Positions 50,489 to 62,420 of a stretch of 64,000 nucleotides of DNA are shown one piece after another. Source of the DNA: Pontederia crassipes (Eukaryota; Streptophyta; Magnoliopsida; Commelinales; Pontederiaceae); the NCBI GenBank assembly GCA_030549335.1, contig CM060196.1, positions 9,873,501 to 9,937,500 of the forward strand, written 5' to 3'. The stretch's first letter is position 1. Each line of letters opens with the position of its first letter. The position numbers were made by a program, and so were the translations under genes. The notes beneath the pieces were generated by a model. It was not told where the DNA came from. It was given only the letters and a program-made list of their open reading frames with translations, and did no database searches.

Positions 50489-53029
50489 TAAAATTCTGCA
50501 TTTTAATTTTATACGATATGATGATTTGTCAAGTTTTGACCTAGTATTAATTTTCAATAAATTTCTATTTATACTTTACTATGTTCCTTGCAATGTGGTT
50601 CATACCGCATATACATATTGTCTAAACTCGTCTCTGACATTTTCGGACATATATGTTCTGAGTTGGACAGCTCATCGTTGCTTTCATATGAAAAGAACAT
50701 AACTTATACATTCAGGTTCATAATTAAAGAAAAAAATATAGTTACAATAAAGAGAAGAGTGAAGTGATTTGTATAGGCCAATCAGATTTGCCGACCGCCG
50801 TTGAATCACCTCAAATTAACTAAGGATTGAGAAAGAGTGGTAAGCTGCTCCTACTTGCTCAAGCAAAATTTCGAGTTCGAATTTTGATGAATGTAAAAAA
50901 AATTTATTAGGAGTTTCATCTGTCATTACTAAGTACGTGACGCAGGACGATCAATCGAATTAGTTGAATTCGATAGTGGGTTGACTTTTAACTTGTGAAT
51001 AATGCATATAATAATTAGCGTCGCACGAATTGAATCGTCAACGTCGCTTTGCAGATATAAAAGACAAAAAAAATAAACACGTCCAATTAATAGCGAGTGG
51101 CAATTCGGTGATGCAAGAGCATCGTCCTTTTGCTAATTACGAGTGCCATAAAAAATCGACCATTGACGGCATTCCATAATTTTGGCGATAGCATTTAATT
51201 AGAGTGCATACCTGCATGTGCTTTCCGATTATTGCACTATGTGAGTGTGTCCATCTATCAATATCTTTCACTTACTTAGCATTCTCATTCTTCGTGTCCA
51301 AGTTCACTTATTTGTAGATCTTCGAAGTTTCTCGATATTTTGTTGATAAACTATTTCTAACGTATACTTAATGTTGTTAAGTTTTCATTATAACATAGAA
51401 TTCATCCCACGTGTACTTTGTTCATCTTTTAATTTTATTGACCATCGTTTTTGTTGAGCCAAATACTATTAATGTATAAGGAAAATATCTTAAAATTGTT
51501 TTCATTTTTTGTTGATGTGCACACGATTATTCTATTTATTTATTCTAAAATCAAATTGAGCCATCATTTAAGATATCATTGTCGCAACAATTGCCTTAGA
51601 CCCGTTTGATGAACAACTCATTTAAGATTTAACTTTTATTATTTGTTTTACCATTTAATATTCATTTATTTATTTTTGGATTAACATTTACTTAATCTAG
51701 ATAAATTTAATATAACCTTAATTTAGTTTTTTTATTTAATTTGGATTTTTAAATTATTTTATTCGATATTTAATTTATTATCTTTGGACCGATATTAATC
51801 TAATTATTCAATTGATATCCACTTAATTTTTACTATATTTAAATTATTATTTAATTTAATATTAAATAAAATAATTAAAAATTTTACAAATTTAGTGGGA
51901 TATTAATTTAATTTATAATTTCAAAATTAAATTTAAATATCAATCTACAAAATTATCTGAATATTAAATGTTGCTAAAATCAAATAAGAAATCTTAATTG
52001 TTAAATGAGTTTTTGATCAAATGGGCCTATGGACTGTTAACATACGAGTCTTTGAAGCGCGTTAAAACAGACGACCAAGATTAATCGCATCTGCTTTTAA
52101 TCTAAGCCGTTAATCTTTCCTTAAAAAAGATTTAATCACATTACTGTTATTTAACCTGAGTTATAACGGTTATCAACTGGGTGTTGAAACGGTTAGGACT
52201 TAGGATTCAATAAAAAACATATCAGGAGGAAAAGTCAAAGATCAACATGGAGTTGTAAAGCGGATTAAATCGTGGTTTAAAGCACTTATGATGGCTCAGA
52301 TTAAATCTAGAAATTGGCCATATAAAGTTATAACAGCCACGATGGAGCCAGATCAAATCAATCAAAGACACAAAATATGTAACGCCCCAAAATTTGGTCC
52401 CAATTTAAATTTGGTGAATCTTAGGCGGCGTCACTTGACATGACCTAATTTCATAAAAACTTTTGCAGTGAAAATATAATCATATATAAACATAGAACAT
52501 CAATACCATAACGGCGGAAGACTTCATAAGTAAATAAAATTTCAAGATATATTAACTAGCTCATGGGCCTAATAGGCTCTAACATATACCCAATAGATGA
52601 TTCATCATACATAAATGAGTTCAAGTGGAGTACATGACTCAATAAGAGGCCCATAAGCCGTGCATGCTTCACCCTTATAAGGGTTCATCATCATGACATG
52701 AAAGAAGTAAACAACTTGGGCTGTAGCCCGACAGACCCATGTGCAATATTGCCGTCACGAGGCTCTCGCCGCTGAACCTAAGCCTCATCCATACCTGCAC
52801 GGATTCATGGAGTGTATGAGATTTCTTCCGTTAGAGTATGTTGAGGCTCATGCATGCAATGATCTTATATCATGATCTCTATATGTCATGACATATGCAT
52901 TACATCATCATGGAACATAAATCATATGCATGCTATGAGCTACTTATGCATACTATATGACATGTGAACATATTATCATGGCAAGATAAAATAACATGTA
53001 ACATCATAATCTTTAGATCATACATATCA

Positions 53030-53190
53030 TAACTTATCATCATACATAACATTATACTAATGCATATCCTATTTTATCATCATGCTTAACATTATCCTAA
53101 AACATATCATATCTTATCATCATACTTAACATTATGCTAATGCGTATCATATTTTATCATCATACTTAACATTATTATATTGCATATCAT
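53030..53190. repeat. Tandem repeat, TTATCATCATACTTAACATTA unit
   Basis: About four copies of a 50-55 bp unit built on TCATCATACTTAACATTA and GCATATCATATTTTATC. Confidence 0.75.
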
Positions 53191-53429
53191 GATCTTGTCT
53201 TACTTTACTTTGACATCTTTGTTCAGGACATCATATGATGTGACAAGTGGACATTCATATTGCATCCTCATAAGTGTATACTTCTTCATACTTCTTTATC
53301 ATCTTTCATTTTATGTCCTAAGTCATTCATCATTCATCTTTTCATCTTTCATCTTTATTTAGATACTTTTTTATCTTGTTGATTGAGAAGTCCATATTGG
53401 CTCGTTGATCTTAACTTGACTTTACTTAA

Positions 53430-53745
53430 CTAGGCCGAGATCTTTTTGTCTCGTTGGAGGCCACACCTTGTCTACTCTTATGTGGGATCTTGGTCTCCTA
53501 GAATGCCACACCTTGTCCACTCTATGGCGGGCCTTGGATATCCCCTAGTTCTTTTATCGAGATCTTTTGTCTCATGAGAAGTCACACTTGTCCACTCTTA
53601 GGTGGTATCTTGGTCTTCCCTTGATTCTTTTATCAGAATCTTTTGTCCCATGAGAAGCCACACTTGTCCACTCTGATGTGGGGTCTTGGTCTTCTCTGAG
53701 AGCCACACCTTATTTCCTCAAGAGGGTCTTGGTCTCCCACTTACA
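53430..53745. repeat. Tandem repeat with GCCACACTTGTCCACTCT units
   Basis: About five imperfect copies of a 60-90 bp unit: ATCTTTTGTCTCATGAGAAG, CCACACTTGTCCACTCT and GGTCTTGGTCT. Confidence 0.75.
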
Positions 53746-53929
53746 TCCGATGACATCAACAAGACACCTTCATCAATTCGTCTTTTAATTATGTTCATCA
53801 ATACATACAATCATTCAATATATGTTACATATTTTAATCTTATTTAAGGTCATACATACTTCAAATCATACTATGTGTGGACATTCAATCATAGTCAATC
53901 AGCTTCCAGAACGGACAACCGTTTTGAGT

Positions 53930-54470
53930 AATGGTCGACTATTGGAAGGGTATCGATCGACCGGTCGGGTTATCAATCGACCGTTATGATCATTTCGGAC
54001 GACCAAAATCAGACTTCGGTTCGTCCGCTAATCACAGAATGTGACACTCTTCTGAATCGGACGATCGTTGAAATAACGGTCGACCGCTATTTGTCCTTTC
54101 GGACGTCCGAAATGAGCTTCGAATCGTCCGCTAATCACATAATATATCTATTATTCAAATCGGACGACCGCTGAGATATCCATCGATCGATATTTGTCTT
54201 TCGGGCGATCGAAGCAAGGTGCTCGGACATCCGCTAATCACAATGTGTCGAATGTTTCGACAACATGTATCAGACGACCATTAGTATATCGGTCGATCAT
54301 TACATTACTATCGGACGATTGAAACAGGGTGTTTGATCGTCCGCTAATCACAGAATGTTCGACTCTTTCTAAAACGGGCGACCATTATAGAATCGGTCGA
54401 CCACTGGACAGAGTGCGAGACTACAAATGCCTCCAGAACGGTTGATCGGTACTTTATCGGCCGCCCGTTT
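53930..54470. repeat. About 105-bp tandem repeat with GGTCGACCG and TCCGCTAATCAC
   Basis: TCCGCTAATCACA occurs near 54023, 54127, 54230 and 54340. Between these lie CGGACGACCG and CGGTCGACCG-type motifs. Unit length is roughly 103-110 bp. Confidence 0.8.
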
Positions 54471-54776
54471 TGGACTGGCAGACACACGATTTCTACATCA
54501 TTTCTTTCCAAATCTTATATACATTGACATATTGAACACATGCTTGATTCCAAATATCATATAAGACATTTATTAACATTCTTAGCATTCTAATCATGAA
54601 CCATAAAGAGGTTTTCAATAAGGCATGCAACATGCTAATCATACTCATAAATGTACATAAACTTTACATAACTTCATAGTAGATTAACATAAGAGCAATG
54701 ATCATTTTAATAGTAAACATAATGAGCAATAGAACATTAAGCTAAGAATCTCATGACATTCCAAGCATAATTAACG

Positions 54777-54878
<102 letters not shown>

Positions 54879-55807
54879 ATGAAGCACATTGCATTCAAAT
54901 CATGATTAGCAATAACATAGTAACCTAATAAAATATAAAGCAAGAAATGCACATTCCTTAAATCTTCATCTAAGAACAAAAAATTTGTTCTCTAATTCTT
55001 AATTCATAAAATCAAACATTATTAGGGGAAAAATTAAGATGAGTGGATCCCCTCAAACATAATTTTAGAACTTAAGTTAAAATCCTAATCCTAATACTAA
55101 TTCTTCTTTTTTCCTTTTTTTTTTCTTTCCTTTTCCTCCTCTTCTTCTCGCTGTGGCCGAATGAGTGCAGAGAAGAGAATGAGTGGGTGAGGTGGGAACT
55201 TCCACGTGATGTGAGTTGACAAGAGAGAATGAGAGAGGGAGGGTCTGCTTGTGTGCTGCTATAACTTAGAGTGAGAGAGAGCAGAGAGATTGTGAGGGGG
55301 GAAGTCTTCTTTGGTGTTGCTGGCCGTGAGATTGGGGAAAAGAAGAAGAGAGGTGGGTGTGGGGTGTGGGGTTTGGGGTGTGGGGAGAGAAATGAGAGGA
55401 TAGTAAGTGGGGTTTAGGGCATTCTTAAGGTTTTTATACTTTAGATGTTGGGCTTATCACGTTAATAAACTTTCTAATGGGCCTTTAAGTGATTTTATTT
55501 ATTTCTTTTCTTTTCTTTTTATTTTACTTTTCATTTAATTTTTTAGGATGTTATAATTTTTGTAACACCCCCTTAGCTCCGTCCAGATACTGTTAGGGCC
55601 GCACGAATTTAAAACGCGTCTTGATAGGTAAAGGAGGATGCCACTTATAAGCTCATAATCTCCTCCGTGTTTTATTCATGTGGGACTAATTTTATCCCCT
55701 TTGGTCCTTTCACCTTGGGGCCTTACAATCATCCTCCTAAGAGACTCAACATCCTCGTTGAGTACCCGTGGGTCGGGTTCGTTTCCCACACGGTTCAAGT
55801 GAGCACG

Positions 55808-56474
55808 TATCATGGAGCATTTCCCGTGACACGAAGCGTGAAGCCTCGCGGCACCAATGCCGCTCAACTTATAACCCTCGGCCGCTTAGCGCCGAAAACA
55901 TAGAACACATGCAGCCGCCCCGCACTGCGTAATATTGCGGAGTACCAAGTTATCCGCCCTTAGGGCATTTATCTTGTAAGACCGTCCTTATGAATGGCCA
56001 AGTAGGTGACGTTCCCGTAGGGTACGTCTTTTGCATCTTCAATATGTAACAAGACTCCTATACCTACGGTACACTGGGGGAAGTTCACTAGTGCCTTCCG
56101 AGGCCTAATTGTATGTTATGTTTCATCATATTTAATACAAGTAAGCTTTCCTTTAATTCTAGTGTCATGGCCTTGAGCGTGGGGTGGCAACCCACATCGG
56201 TGTCCCTTCGTGGCGTCTCGTGGTCCCTTCGTCGCCCCTTCGGACTTTAAGCGCCCAAGCGCCTACATTAGTGCCGCAACGCGCTAATGCCACGGTCTCG
56301 TGACGAGTAGTCCAACACTCTAGTCATGTCCGTGATTGAATGCCTATAAGAGCGACTCTCGGCATAATCGTCTCGACCATAAAACTTCAGCTGCAAACTC
56401 AAAAGAGGCTTGACTAGGTGCCTATCCGCCTAGTCGTCGCACGTGGTCTAGTGTCCGAGAATGACCCCGTGATA
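55808..56474 (+). repeat. 5' LTR of the LARD-like element
   Basis: 667 bp. Start TATCATGGAGC corresponds to TGTCACGGGGC of the 3' LTR, three transitions. It carries a short TATA-like region (CATATTTAATACAAG near 56130). Confidence 0.85.
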
Positions 56475-56476
56475 AG

Positions 56477-56488
56477 TGGTATCAGAGC
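56477..56488 (+). other. Primer-binding site (tRNA-iMet type)
   Basis: TGGTATCAGAGC two bases after the 5' LTR; the standard 12-nt complement used by many plant LTR retrotransposons. Confidence 0.9.
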
Positions 56489-57926
56489 AGTTCGTCCTAC
56501 TCGGATTACCCAGCGACGATGACTCGCTTGTGTCGTCGCAACGTGCCCTGGCGTAGGAAATGTGCTTCCGCTCAAATACTCCATCACGCCCAGGCGCACT
56601 GGTACCATGGTCTTTGATCATAGACGCCAACGAGGAAGGCATGGCAAGCTTCCTCGCCGCACGCCCAGTCGTGCCCCGCAGCTTGTTCCTCATACACCCG
56701 TGTCGTGTCAAGGAACGTCCGTCATGCATCATGATGGCGGATTGATCGCCCCGCCTAACCGGGACGGTCACGCGTCGCTCACTCGAGCAGATCAACCACC
56801 CTAGGTATACAGTCGGGAATCCTGAAGTGTCGCGCTGCGTCAAAGAGTGGCCATATGCTCCGCATGATGGTCGTGCGCTGCTCATATCATGAGATCGTTT
56901 ATACGAGCGTCGTGTAACTCGGAGGACCCGTGTCACATTCAGGGACTGTCGGTCATGCACTATCATGACAACCTGGCGCTGCTCGGTATTTCGTGACGTC
57001 GCATCGCATGCCCAGTCATGCAACGTGAAGTGCACAACCGCTTCACGGGAGAAGTTGGCTTAAAGACAAATATCAAGGTTCACGGTCCCTTTTCGGTCAA
57101 AGGATATCATCCCTTCGGCCAAGGAGCATCAATCACAAGCATCTTGTCGTGCCGCAGCATCGCCTGCCACGCCACGATGACTTTCGGGAATGGAGCAAAG
57201 CGTTGATTACTTGCAAACACTCGCGGACGAGCTGCCAGCCTTGCCTGCCTCGTCAAGTGTCGCCCCGCAAGCGGCGCAATGTCATCCGTCGAAGAGTGGG
57301 ACGAACCTGATACATGCCAACACAAATCGACGCCTCCACTCAGCGACCAATTTGGCAAATGGTCTGAGCGTCGAGCATCGGCGAACCTTGGCATGCTGCT
57401 GTCAAGCGTTCTGCCGCCAACCGAAGGAAAGAGTGCCCTTTCCTTTCGGACATCGCATCGAGTAATCGAAGCGACCTCCAAGGATCGCAATGCGAAGGTT
57501 TTGAATGACACATTGGCGATGTCGTCCCTTCGAATGGAGATGGAGATAATGTTGGGAGCTCATGCCACGAGTTCACCAACCGCCGTCCGCTTATTTAAGC
57601 GGAGCGTCTTCACAAGCATCCGCACGGATCAGTGAAGGCCCGGAACGGCTACTCTTTCGCAAGGGTCAAGCCGCCCGGTGGATGAGTATGTCAAAGGTGT
57701 ATGATCTAGGATGACAGACACAATGGCATTACTTTGTCCAAGGGCGGACGGACGAGCATCTAAGGTGCATCCTCTTCGTGAACGAGCACAATGATCTCGC
57801 CCCGTCCATACCCTAAAGGGATTGTCAAAGCTTCAAAGGAGGTCCCAGGATCGGAAGAAGGCATATTCCAAGAACCCTGCAAGATGTGGCAAACTCAGGA
57901 TGGCGTTGCCATCGCGATAATGTAGA

Positions 57927-58145
57927 ATGTGGCAAATATGCATCCCAGACATGGGACAGAAGAAGTGGCAGTTCATCAATTATGCAAGCCCTGACAAGTT
58001 GGGACTGAAGGTCAAGATCGCATTGTTCAGCATCGGCCAGATGGGCATGTTGAAGGAGGAAGTGAAAGGAATCACCGAGCTCCGCCTACAGTGTTCCCAG
58101 GAGGATGAAGACCCAGTGTTGGTGCTCTTCAAGCAGAGGGGTTAG
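57927..58145 (+). pseudogene. Short coding-like remnant in LARD-like element, function unknown
   Basis: A 72-codon open stretch (MWQICIPDMGQKKW ... EDPVLVLFKQRG) continues in frame beyond a single stop with KLWTKKELERPDRP. Its composition (charged, without repeats) is more protein-like than the surroundings and could be a decayed gag-type protein. I recognise no domain. Confidence 0.3.
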
Positions 58146-58359
58146 AAGCTTTGGACTAAGAAGGAGTTGGAACGACCGGATCGTCCAACCTCCACTCACT
58201 AGTCGACGCTGCCAAGTCAATCGGAACAAGTGCCATACCACCAAAGCCCTTGGGCAAGGGCAATGGTGGGGGAGAGAAGCTCAAGCCGCAAGGGGGAAGC
58301 TACTTATGCCGAAGATAAAGATCGCCCATCGAAGCAGGAGAAGCGAGTCGAACCACAAG

Positions 58360-59240
58360 CACATGTGGGGAGACCCTCATCGTCGCTCACTATAGCGACT
58401 GGGAGTGGACAAGGTGCGAAATGTTATACCAAAGAACTTTGCTCCACCTCAAACCGTCGAGATATCTCTTGTCCACCAAGGGGAAGGTGGAGCTGTTCTC
58501 AAGGCTCGGCGGATGAAGGACTCAACGTTGCAGCCATCTGCAACTTGGGGACAATGAGTTGAACCACAAGGGAACGTGGGGAGACTCTCGTCGCCCACTA
58601 TGACGACTTGGATGGACAAGGCATGAATTGTCAGATCAAAGAACCTTGTCCCGCCTCAAGACTATCGAAACATCAGATGATCACTAAGGAGGAGGTGGTT
58701 CTGCGCTTTTCGTTCGGCAGAGGTATGGAAGACTCTACGTTGCAATCATTTGCAACATAGAGACGTTGAGTCAAGCCCACAAAGAGACCTGAAACGTTCC
58801 AAAGTATCCGTGAGAAGACTCTTGTCGCTCATCATAGCGACCCCAGGCACTCGAAGCAGACAAGCTACAAGCATCGACATCGGAGAGTTTGTGCTGTTTC
58901 AAGCCGACGAAATTCAAGAATGATCATCGAGGGTGAGATGATCCCGTACTTCACATTCGATGGAAGGGAGACCGTATGTTGCGGCCATCCGCAACATGAA
59001 GGCATCGAGTCAAGTCATGCAGGTCGAATGGCGAGACTCTCCATCGTGTTCTACACGACCCTGAGACAACTCTTCTCCGTGTTATTCCTGAAGGCATACA
59101 AGAGTTGTTTCACCCCCAAAGAAGCCAAACCACACAAGTTGACGCTACGCAAGTCGAAGAGAAGTGAAGCCAACAGAGACTTGATGGACGGATAGTTGCT
59201 TGATGAAGTCAGACCGCACATGGCAGACTCCACTGGCGCT
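58360..59240. repeat. Degenerate tandem repeat (about 200-240 bp unit) in LARD interior
   Basis: Three to four units, each with GTGGGGAGACTCTCGTCGC-like, CACTATAGCGACT, GGACAAG, CAAAGAACCTTG, TCGAAA/GAGATATC, GGAGGAGGTGG and GTTGCAGCCATCTGCAAC (palindrome-like) segments in the same order. Units start near 58365, 58575, 58810 and 59025. Confidence 0.65.
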
Positions 59241-59478
59241 GCACAAGTGATGACCCCGGATTGGACGAAGGATCAGCGAGTGAAGCAGGCCTGAGGGAGG
59301 AGTCCTCAGCGAGACCCCAAGAGCGGGCATTCCTAGCGTTGCATGATGCTGGTGAAGTTGAAGTCAAGGCAAAGAAGGCAGAATTGAACGAGACAAGCGA
59401 AGTCAAGACTCAAAATGAAGGCCCCGAGGAAGCCCGGACAACGGCGTCAGGGGCGTCGCCGACTTTGGTGGGGGAGAA

Positions 59479-60145
59479 TGTCACGGGGCATTTCCCGTGA
59501 CACGAAGCGTGAAACCTCGCGGCACCAGTGCCGCTCAACTTATAGCCCTCGGCCGCTTAGCACCGAAAACATAGAACACATGCAGCCGCCCCGCACTGCG
59601 TAATATTACGGAGTACCAAGTTATCCGCGCTTAGGGCATTTATCTTGTAAGGCCGTCCTTATGAATGGCCAAGTAGGTGACGTTCTCGTAGGGTACGTCT
59701 TTTGCATCTTCAATATGTAACAAGACTCCTATACCTACGGTACACTGGGAGGAGTTCACTAGTGCCTTCCGAGGCCCAATTGTATGTTATGTTTCATCAT
59801 ATTTAATACAAGTAAGCTTTCCTTTAATTCTAGTGTCATGGCCTTGAGCGTGGGGTGGCAACCCACATCGGTGTCCCTTCGTGGCGTCCCGTGGTCCCTT
59901 CGTCGCCCCTTCGGACTTTAAGTGCTCAAGCGCCTACATTAGTGCCGCAATGCGCTAATGCCACGGTCTCGTGACGAGTAGTCCAACACTCTAATCATGT
60001 CCGTGATTGAATGCCTATAAGAGCGACTCTCGGCATAGTCGTCTCGACCATAAAACTTTCGCTGTAAATTCAAAACAGGCTTGACTAGGTGCCTATCCGC
60101 CTAGTCGCCGCACGTGGTCTAGTGTCCGAGAATGACCCCGTGACA
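59479..60145 (+). repeat. 3' LTR of the LARD-like element
   Basis: 667 bp, canonical TG...CA ends with inverted TGTCACGGGG / CCCCGTGACA. Differs from the 5' LTR by scattered substitutions. Confidence 0.88.
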
Positions 60146-60560
60146 CACACGAGGTAGGCTTTGATACCTTTTGTAACACCTCCCTTATCTCCGTCAAGAT
60201 ACTGTTCGCTTTGGGCCTTAGGTCCGTACGAATTTAAAATACGTCTTGATAAGTAAAGGGGATGTCACTTATAAGCCCATGACCTCCTCCGTATTTTGTC
60301 CATGTGTGACTAATCTTCTCCCCTTTGGTCTTTTCACCTTAGGGCCTTACAAAATGTGTGTTGCAACAAACGAGATTTATTTATTTTTTAAAATAGATAG
60401 AACGTATGTTATCAATTTAAAATGAAAAGAGATTAAATCTTTATATGAAATTGATCTGAAGGTTGGGATTCGATAAAAAATAAAAAACGATGGCTCATCT
60501 AAGATCAATAGATCAGCGCACGAGATCAGATGACATAAAACAAAATAGATGGACGAGATC

Positions 60561-60588
60561 TAATAATAATAATAATAATAATAATAAT

Positions 60589-60621
<33 letters not shown>
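60561..60621. repeat. (AAT)n microsatellite
   Basis: About twenty TAA units with one irregular ATATTA in the middle. Confidence 0.93.
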
Positions 60622-60622
<1 letters not shown>

Positions 60623-60936
60623 TGAAAAAAGTCATATCAATGCACCGGATCAAGCCGTTAAATAAAATCAAGTGGCTGGGATTATGCTACAATAAAAAAT
60701 ACTGTTAATCTCTTGTCTCACGATTAGAAATGACAATATTTTTCGCTCCCTATGTACATCGCAGGGACCGTTAGGACCTTGAATTCGGAGAATTTTTATC
60801 CCACGAAGAAGGCGATGGGACAAAATGCCCCGTCCCTTCTTTTGTAGATCGCGACAATTCACCCCCACCTCACGATTTTTTGAACTCCCGCGTCTTAATA
60901 TTTTATATATAATTTATTTTAAATATCAACCTTCAA

Positions 60937-60937
<1 letters not shown>

Positions 60938-60977
<40 letters not shown>
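60938..60977. repeat. (TA)n microsatellite
   Basis: About twenty TA units. Confidence 0.95.
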
Positions 60978-60983
<6 letters not shown>

Positions 60984-61031
60984 CAACCTTTGTTTTTTCT
61001 CTTCCTTCCTAACATCACAATCTCTCTCTTC

Positions 61032-61728
61032 TATGTTTGGATAAAGATTCATTAAAGTGATGGGAAGGAAATGAAAGGGAAGGAAAAATGGGAGAAGGGA
61101 AAAGAAGGTAATAGAGGGAAATGTTTAATCTTGTTTGTATATAAAGTAGTAAAGAGAAATGAGGAGAAATAAGGGTAAATGTTAACTTTGTTTGGCTTAT
61201 CATTATAACGGAAAGAGAGAAAAAAGTAAGGTAAAAATTTTAAATAGACGATAATGCCCAACTCTAGGCATACACTTTGCATTGTCCACAAATGACCAAA
61301 CACTAGGTGTATACCTTGCACTGTTCACAAATGATCAAGGTCTAGACGTACGCCTCACACCATTCGATCAATATCTATGCATACATCTTGCACCATCGAC
61401 ATATGACCAAAATGTCTAAGCATACACATTGCACTGTCTACAGATGATCAAGATCTAATTTGTGAGAACTTTTCCTTATATAGGTGATTATAGTGTGTAA
61501 AAGTTAATAAAGGCAAGGGGAAATATGTAATATAATTAAAAGAAATATTTTGACGCTTCCCTCTTCTCCTACACCCCATTTTGTGGTTGAAACAAATCTG
61601 CCCAAATGGAAGGGAAAGGAGATAAATTTCCCTTATATTTTCTCCATTTTCCTCCATTAAAAATGCATCCAAACAAGGGGAAATTTTTTCCCCTCCCTTT
61701 CATCTTGTTTACCCTCAATCCAAACACA
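61032..61728. mobile_element. Possible MITE with TGTTTGGAT termini
   Basis: Left end TATGTTTGGATAAAGATTC and right end CCCTCAATCCAAACACA are inverted relatives; the inner parts are G/A-rich on the left and C/T-rich on the right as in Tourist-like elements. An internal repeat CATTGTCCACAAATGACCAA occurs about four times (61250-61450). No clear TSD. Confidence 0.35.
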
Positions 61729-61789
61729 ATGTAAGTCCCTAACATCACGATCCACTGCCCTAACTGTCTCGACTGCCCTACGAATTGTT

Positions 61790-62420
61790 GGAGCTCAGCT
61801 GACCATGAGGATGGTACATCGAGCTCAGCTGAATGTGAGGATGGTGGTGTACGTTCGTCTCAGCGAACATTTGTGGAGGTGACGGCGATGCACTCTACAG
61901 AAGTGCGGTGGCGATGTGCTCTGCTGAAGGACGATAATAACGCTCGATGGAGGAGGAGCGGAAGCGGCGATGCTCGATGGAGGAGGAGGGGCAGCATCGA
62001 CGCTCCATGGAGGGAGGCATGCGTGACATCTTTTCATTGCCAGTGAGGAGGGAGGTGAGGTCGTCATGAAAGAGGAGGCGATGACGATGCTCGGGGTGGT
62101 AGCGACCCTCGATGGCTGAGGAGGAGCCACGACTTCGACTTCCATGTTTGAGCGAGGAGGGGCTAGATACGGGAGGATGCACTCTTGACGATTGTGAAGA
62201 CGGCTGGACATGCTTGTGAAGACGGTTGGACGCAGGAGAGGCGCACTCACAATGACAGCTGGACACGGAAGGAGGTGCGCAGAGATGGAAGGATTTTGGG
62301 GACTCGTGAAGGTTGATTGAATCAAGCATCTAGCTGGCCATCGTCGCGTCATCGCACATAGGTTGCCGCCGCCTCTGTGCACAGTGCATATAGGTAGCAC
62401 CTATGAGGGCTGTGTCCGTG
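61790..62420. other. GC-rich, GAGGAG-repetitive stretch, unidentified
   Basis: The minus strand is open for up to 191 codons (62400-61825), but the predicted protein is low in complexity (Ser/Pro/His runs) and overlaps another equally long frame. Tandem GATGGAGGAGGAG units explain the openness. Not called as a gene. Confidence 0.35.

Larger units (their letters stand above)
49881..52377. other. AT-rich intergenic DNA with microsatellites
   Basis: No supported gene. It contains an (ATT)n tract at about 50277-50328 and a (TA)n tract at about 50442-50486. Long AT-rich runs at 51.5-52.0 kb show no coding pattern. Confidence 0.5.
55808..60145 (+). mobile_element. Non-autonomous (LARD-like) LTR retrotransposon with 667-bp LTRs
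   Basis: 5' LTR 55808-56474 and 3' LTR 59479-60145, both 667 bp and nearly identical. The 3' copy starts TGTCACGGGG and ends CCCCGTGACA; the 5' copy shows G-to-A/C-to-T changes at its start and end. A perfect tRNA-iMet primer site TGGTATCAGAGC lies at 56477-56488, and a polypurine tract (GGTGGGGGAGAA) directly before the 3' LTR. The 3.0-kb interior has only short frames and no protease, RT or integrase motif, so the element is non-autonomous. The flanks show no clean 5-bp TSD (GCACG versus CACAC). Confidence 0.85.
55561..60351 (-). mobile_element. TRIM retrotransposon split by a 4.3-kb LTR element
   Basis: On the minus strand: 5' LTR 60172-60351 (TGTAAGGCCC ... GGTGTTACA), primer site AGGTATCAAAGCC (60157-60169), internal piece, then the nested element, then the remaining internal piece with a purine tract (AGGAGGA) and 3' LTR 55561-55730. 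Without the insert the TRIM would be about 450 bp. The LTRs contain AGTCCCACATG-like and ACGAATTTAAAA-type segments related to the other TRIMs in the window. The outer 5-mers (ATTTT, AAATG) do not match. Confidence 0.75.
60357..61030. other. AT-rich spacer with microsatellites
   Basis: (AAT)n at about 60561-60621 and (TA)n at about 60938-60977; no gene. Confidence 0.5.

Noticed and set aside
54023-54352. Regularly spaced TCCGCTAATCAC resembling a repeat-spacer array
   Set aside because: The spacers are themselves similar and the setting is a plant LTR. It is a tandem repeat, not CRISPR.
56448-57035. 195-codon minus-strand frame over the LARD 5' region
   Set aside because: It runs antisense across the LTR/PBS boundary, shows no domain, and the GC-rich sequence makes long chance frames likely.
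55803-60150. A TSD for the LARD-like element
   Set aside because: The flanks GCACG and CACAC share only a CAC-rich character; not a convincing duplication.
61825-62400. 191-codon minus-strand frame
   Set aside because: Low-complexity Ser/Pro-rich translation of GGAGGA repeats; a second overlapping frame is equally open.
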